Assembly (NCBI GenBank): GCA_034698045.1
Contig: JAQGAU010000934.1
Span: 1 to 22,565 of the forward strand
DNA length: 22,565 nt
DNA from: Paramacrobiotus richtersi
Lineage: Eukaryota > Tardigrada > Eutardigrada > Parachela > Macrobiotidae
Direction of reading: 5' to 3'
Shown here: positions 20,873 through 22,565 of the stretch, piece by piece
Numbering within the stretch: the first letter of the stretch is position 1
Layout of the letters: each line of letters starts with the position of its first letter
Program-made: the position numbers and the translations under genes
The notes under the pieces: generated by a model
Database searches by the model: none
What the model was told of the DNA's origin: nothing
What the model saw: only the letters and a program-made list of their open reading frames with translations

Positions 20873-22280
20873 GTCTTCTCTATCGGCATAAGAATATCCA
20901 TACTTCTCCTTCGACAGTTCTTTAACCCCTTTAGCGAAATTAGCATATTCAGGCTTGTTGTCAAGACGAAGCGATATCAGAAAAAGCGAACGGAATGCTG
21001 TGCAGTGTGCGGCCATCCTGTAGAAAAAATCAAGTGAGGTTGGCGAAAGACGGTACTAGTACTTAAACGACTCCACAATGTCCTTGGAAATACGGAAACA
21101 GACAACTTTGTGCTTCGTCTCGTTTATCGACATTTCCAGAGTTCCACGAGATGCTGCCAAAGCGTGAGCGGCTTGGATAAGGCTCAAATGCGAAATAAAC
21201 ATGTAAAAGAATAGAGTCAATAGATTCGAATATTTTAGGCACGTTCTATGCACTTACAAACTCGCCATGCGTCATTTGTTTGTCGTACGCCGCAAGCTAG
21301 AAATACAGATCGGACTTATACAAAGTTATGAAAGGCGTTCCCTGTTTGTGTTCAGGAATAAAATTCACCATAAACTGTCGTCCACGCGAACCATGCGCAA
21401 CTATATATGATGACCACTGAAAAGAAAGGTTCTTTCGCGTTTACTGTGATATATTTCCTAATTTCATCCAGATATTGATACTGTACGTCAGACGAAGAGT
21501 GTCGAATATTTCCGTGCACAACAACACATATGTACCAGCGGTGTTATTGGCATCGTCGCATAGTATTCCCACGTTAGAGCACGCAAAGGTATCCAGAACT
21601 GTATACAGAAAGTGGTCCAAATACGCGTTATCATAAGGCGGAAGACGTGTCAGCGTCGAGTAGCTTTTTTGTTGTTCGACAAAGACGCCGAGCCATAATA
21701 GCTGTCCTCTCTGCGTATTAAAACTTCTTCATCACTGTATTCCTATCTAGTACAGGCCTGACTTACGGTATAAACAGGGGAATGGTCTACTCTAAAAAAA
21801 ATGCAAGATGTAATAAATGTGGCCTAGGTTGTGGACCTTTGGTGAAAATTCCAACAGAAGCTACTACGTTGTTGCCTACTAGGCAAAGCGTAAACAGACA
21901 TTCGCAACTGCTCCACTATGTCGGTCCTGCCTGGAACGAAAAACACCATTGCCGGAGTTCCTTCGGCCTGTTGCTAATAATACCGTCCCAGCCAGAAAGT
22001 TGCCTTCTGCTCCAACATGGCGCATGTTGTAACATTACGATCGAAGAGAATCACTTTGGAGACATTCATGATATTCTCATATTAATTCATGCGCAGATGT
22101 TTTACTCCCTTATCCATTATGGCACCCATCTTGGTCAGGCTGAATGGTGATTCGTTTCCCGTCAAAGCAAATTCCACCAGTGCGGGATTTGTCACAGCAG
22201 TACTTACAAACCGCGATTTGCACACTGTATGGTCAACAGTGCAAGCTTTATCGAAGTCGGCTCCTTGTTTTTCAAGCACG
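20873..22280 (-). pseudogene. Class-C ANF-receptor-like copy, exons 1-8, multiply broken (copy I)
   Basis: The exons run downwards on the minus strand. Exon 1, about 22270-21931, reads NPALVEFALTGNESPF and later NVTTCAMLEQKATFW, has TAA and TAG stops and a GC donor. Exon 2, 21878-21837, is 42 nt like C, with a good GT donor. Exon 3, 21791-21767, is 25 nt with TGG changed to TAG. Exon 4, 21706 to about 21460, includes SYSTLTRLPP and VGILCDDA and has a deleted 3' end. Exon 5, 21416-21369, is 4 nt too long. Exon 6, 21296-21258, is intact and reads LAAYDKQMTHGEF. Exon 7, 21200-21114, reads VYFAFEPYP; its acceptor is AT and its donor GC. Exon 8, 21017-20873, is 7 nt too long. Exon 4 is fused as in C, confirming the class. 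Exons 9-11 of this class are missing; A/B-type exons (copy E) follow instead. Confidence 0.7.
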
Positions 22281-22490
22281 ATGTGTCAGGTTTATCAAAG
22301 AGCAGAAGTTTTATTTGCCTGGGTAGTCTAAGCAGCCTTCGTCGTTTATCACAGAAATTTGCGCATCGCTAGCGCCAAACAGGCCCATAAAAACAGGCCC
22401 CCAAACAGCTCCTTAAGGCGCTTTTCCTCCCATTCCGATAACTATAAGTGAAATCATGACAGCCGCGACCCAGAATTAATCCGGTACAAG

Positions 22491-22551
22491 GTTTCTGAAA
22501 TTTTAAAATGAATTTCAAAAATTTTGAAATTCATTTTAAAATTTCAAAAAC
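22491..22551. repeat. 61-bp AT-rich palindrome
   Basis: The core 22497-22545 is an odd-length perfect palindrome (GAAATTTTAAAATGAATTTC and its complement around one central A). Pairing continues to 22491/22551 with one mismatch. It may be one end of an element that continues beyond the window. Confidence 0.75.
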
Positions 22552-22565
22552 ATACCTAAGGGCTG

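Noticed and set aside
1..22565. CRISPR arrays, bacterial operons, tRNA or rRNA genes
   Set aside because: None seen. The repeats are dispersed or inverted rather than regularly spaced, and the genes contain spliceosomal introns.

Overview
The window looks like animal nuclear DNA. It holds many short exons separated by GT..AG introns, N-terminal signal peptides, N-glycosylation sequons and a metazoan receptor ectodomain family, with no bacterial-style operons. The compact introns and the family mix (receptor-guanylate-cyclase-type ectodomains plus a gustatory-like 7TM receptor) suggest an ecdysozoan, possibly a tardigrade. The species is a guess; the animal assignment is not.

Most of the window is a decaying tandem and inverted cluster of paralogous genes. 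Each encodes only the extracellular ligand-binding domain of natriuretic-peptide-receptor/receptor guanylate cyclase type (ANF_receptor, type-1 periplasmic-binding fold). I assembled these by hand from splice sites, exon phases and comparison between copies. Copy B (14465-17743, +) is the only fully intact one: 12 exons, 459 codons, signal peptide at the start, stop codon directly after the ANF domain, and no transmembrane, kinase-homology or cyclase part. Copy A (2587-6325, +) has the same 12 exons with identical phases but carries an in-frame stop, a lost acceptor and a lost donor. Copy C (9324-12568, +) is a divergent class. It has 11 exons because B's exons 4 and 5 are one exon in C. All its exons are open, but exon 1 is split by an insert flanked by a 16-bp direct repeat, and one splice donor is GG.

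Around these lie relics. K (1-1010, -) has four internal exons. H (1422-1671, +) is a class-C first exon. J (12896-13060, +) is a second class-C last exon. G (13100-13392, +) is a piece of K in opposite orientation. F (18062-19400, +) lacks its 5' exons. On the minus strand, I (20873-22280, class-C exons 1-8) is followed by E (20102-20550, A/B-class last two exons), which makes a mosaic. A block of upstream sequence recurs at least four times among these copies.

Between A and C lies an unrelated minus-strand gene (about 7543-8471) for a multi-pass gustatory-like receptor with an apparent frameshift. Mobile or foldback DNA includes a ~388-bp near-perfect palindrome in an intron of A, a ~172-bp foldback just upstream of A, the insert in C with its (AAAT)n tract, and a 61-bp AT-rich palindrome at the right end.

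If B is expressed it should be a secreted, glycosylated ligand-binding protein, for example a decoy, carrier or co-receptor. That role is inference. The conserved stop at the same place in A, B and E, and an equivalent stop in class C, indicate that the ectodomain-only form is the ancestral state of the cluster.
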